In this document: piece by piece, positions 42,247-42,712 of the stretch
Position numbering within the stretch: position 1 is the first letter of the stretch
Layout of the letters: each line of letters begins with the position of its first letter
NCBI GenBank assembly: GCA_945861265.1
Contig: CAMAUC010000023.1
Span: forward strand, 1 to 42,712
DNA from: Rhizobium sp. Q54
Lineage (GTDB): Bacteria; Pseudomonadota; Alphaproteobacteria; Rhizobiales; Xanthobacteraceae
DNA length: 42,712 bases
Reading direction: 5' to 3'
Position numbers and translations under genes: made by a program
Notes under the pieces: generated by a model
What the model was told of the DNA's origin: nothing
Databases searched by the model: none
The model's input: only the letters and a program-made list of their open reading frames with translations

Positions 42247-42712
42247 ATGGCCGACGCCCCCAAGATTGCATTTGGCCCCTTCGCCGTGCCGCAACGGGGT
42301 GTTCTGGTGGTTTTTTGTGACGATGGGCTCAAATTCGGCCCGGCGACCGCCAAGGCGCTGGGGTCGGCCATTGGCCTGGTCGCCCGCGCCGCCAAGGCCG
42401 AGCGCTTCACCGGCAAGAACGGCAAGACGCTCGATCTGATCATGCCGGAGGGGCTGAAAGTCGACCGCCTGACGGTAATCGGCGCCGGCAAGCTCGCCGA
42501 CCTCAAGCCGCAGGATTTCGTCAAATTCGGCGGTACCGCCATGGGCAAGCTGCCGACCGGCGCCAGCGACGCGACGGTGTTTGCCGACCTGCCCGCCGGC
42601 GCCAAAATGTCGGGCGAACAGGCGGCCGATCTGGCGCAGGGCGTGTTGCTGCGCGCCTATGCCTTCGACCGCTACAAGACCAAGCGCAAGGAAGACGACA
42701 AGCCGGCGGCCA
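42247..42712 (+). CDS. pepA: Leucyl aminopeptidase, N-terminal part (cut by window end)
   Basis: The first 155 residues of an M17-type aminopeptidase; the catalytic C-terminal domain lies beyond the window. The visible part is the N-terminal domain: [52 protein letters not shown], and [20 protein letters not shown] followed by KRKEDD, the usual end of this domain. AAGGA lies about seven bases before the ATG. pepA divergent from lptF is a common arrangement in proteobacteria. Confidence 0.92.
   Translation, partial: MADAPKIAFGPFAVPQRGVLVVFCDDGLKFGPATAKALGSAIGLVARAAKAERFTGKNGKTLDLIMPEGLKVDRLTVIGAGKLADLKPQDFVKFGGTAMGKLPTGASDATVFADLPAGAKMSGEQAADLAQGVLLRAYAFDRYKTKRKEDDKPAA

Noticed and set aside
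42008-42439. 143-codon frame overlapping the pepA start
   Set aside because: It overlaps the clear pepA N-terminus in another frame and has no recognisable content.

Overview
This is a GC-rich chromosomal window from an alphaproteobacterium. Gene content and order point to Hyphomicrobiales, most like the Bradyrhizobium/Rhodopseudomonas/Xanthobacteraceae group. The pointers are the strings fabD-fabG-acpP-fabF-mltG-yicC-gmk, rsmA-pdxA-surA-lptD-lptG-lptF, rpsF-rpsR-DUF2232-rplI, dnaB, alr, radA, cvpA-purF, panB-(TPR)-der, a lone Bug-type solute-binding protein, and short hairpin repeats of the kind common in that group. No genus can be fixed from the sequence alone.

Layout. 1-9.5 kb is a mixed run of mostly single genes: a secreted alpha/beta hydrolase, a YghU-type glutathione S-transferase, an ArsC/Spx-like protein, a periplasmic SRPBCC protein, a remnant of a flavin reductase gene, an unrecognised membrane protein, a tandem universal stress protein, prfC (RF3), a Bug/TctC binding protein, an NnrU-family membrane protein and panB. 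9.6-12.4 kb holds a YfgM-like membrane-anchored TPR protein, a Pro/Lys/Ala-rich lipoprotein and der. 12.5-26.7 kb lies almost wholly on the minus strand: SDR, purF, cvpA, radA, alr, a GMC oxidoreductase, dnaB, a cyclopropane-fatty-acid-synthase-like methyltransferase, rplI, a DUF2232 membrane protein, rpsR and rpsF. One plus-strand cytochrome c gene sits inside this run. 27.4-34.0 kb is the plus-strand fatty-acid cluster followed by mltG, yicC and gmk. 34.0-41.8 kb is the minus-strand outer-membrane cluster lptF-lptG-lptD-surA-pdxA-rsmA, tightly packed with stop/start overlaps. The window ends inside pepA, which diverges from lptF.

How the genes work together. Most of the window serves core growth: nucleotide synthesis (purF, gmk), ribosomes and translation (rpsF, rpsR, rplI, prfC, der, rsmA), replication and repair (dnaB, radA), fatty-acid and envelope building (fabD/G/F, acpP, cfa, alr, mltG, lptD/F/G, surA) and cofactors (panB, pdxA). 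I see no phage, insertion sequence, CRISPR array, toxin-antitoxin or defence system, and no complete novel multi-gene system.

The unusual signals are non-coding. An 88-bp element occurs twice, and its terminal ATGCGC lies at or next to the start of the gene behind it in both places. Two other hairpin-repeat families show pairing kept by compensatory changes. The rpsF leader has a junction-like fold and a hairpin that could switch with the ribosome binding site. Three 18-bp repeats carry in-frame stop codons behind purF, and paired hairpins precede lptF. The flavin reductase remnant and the lipoprotein in the usual bamB position are the most notable gene-level oddities.
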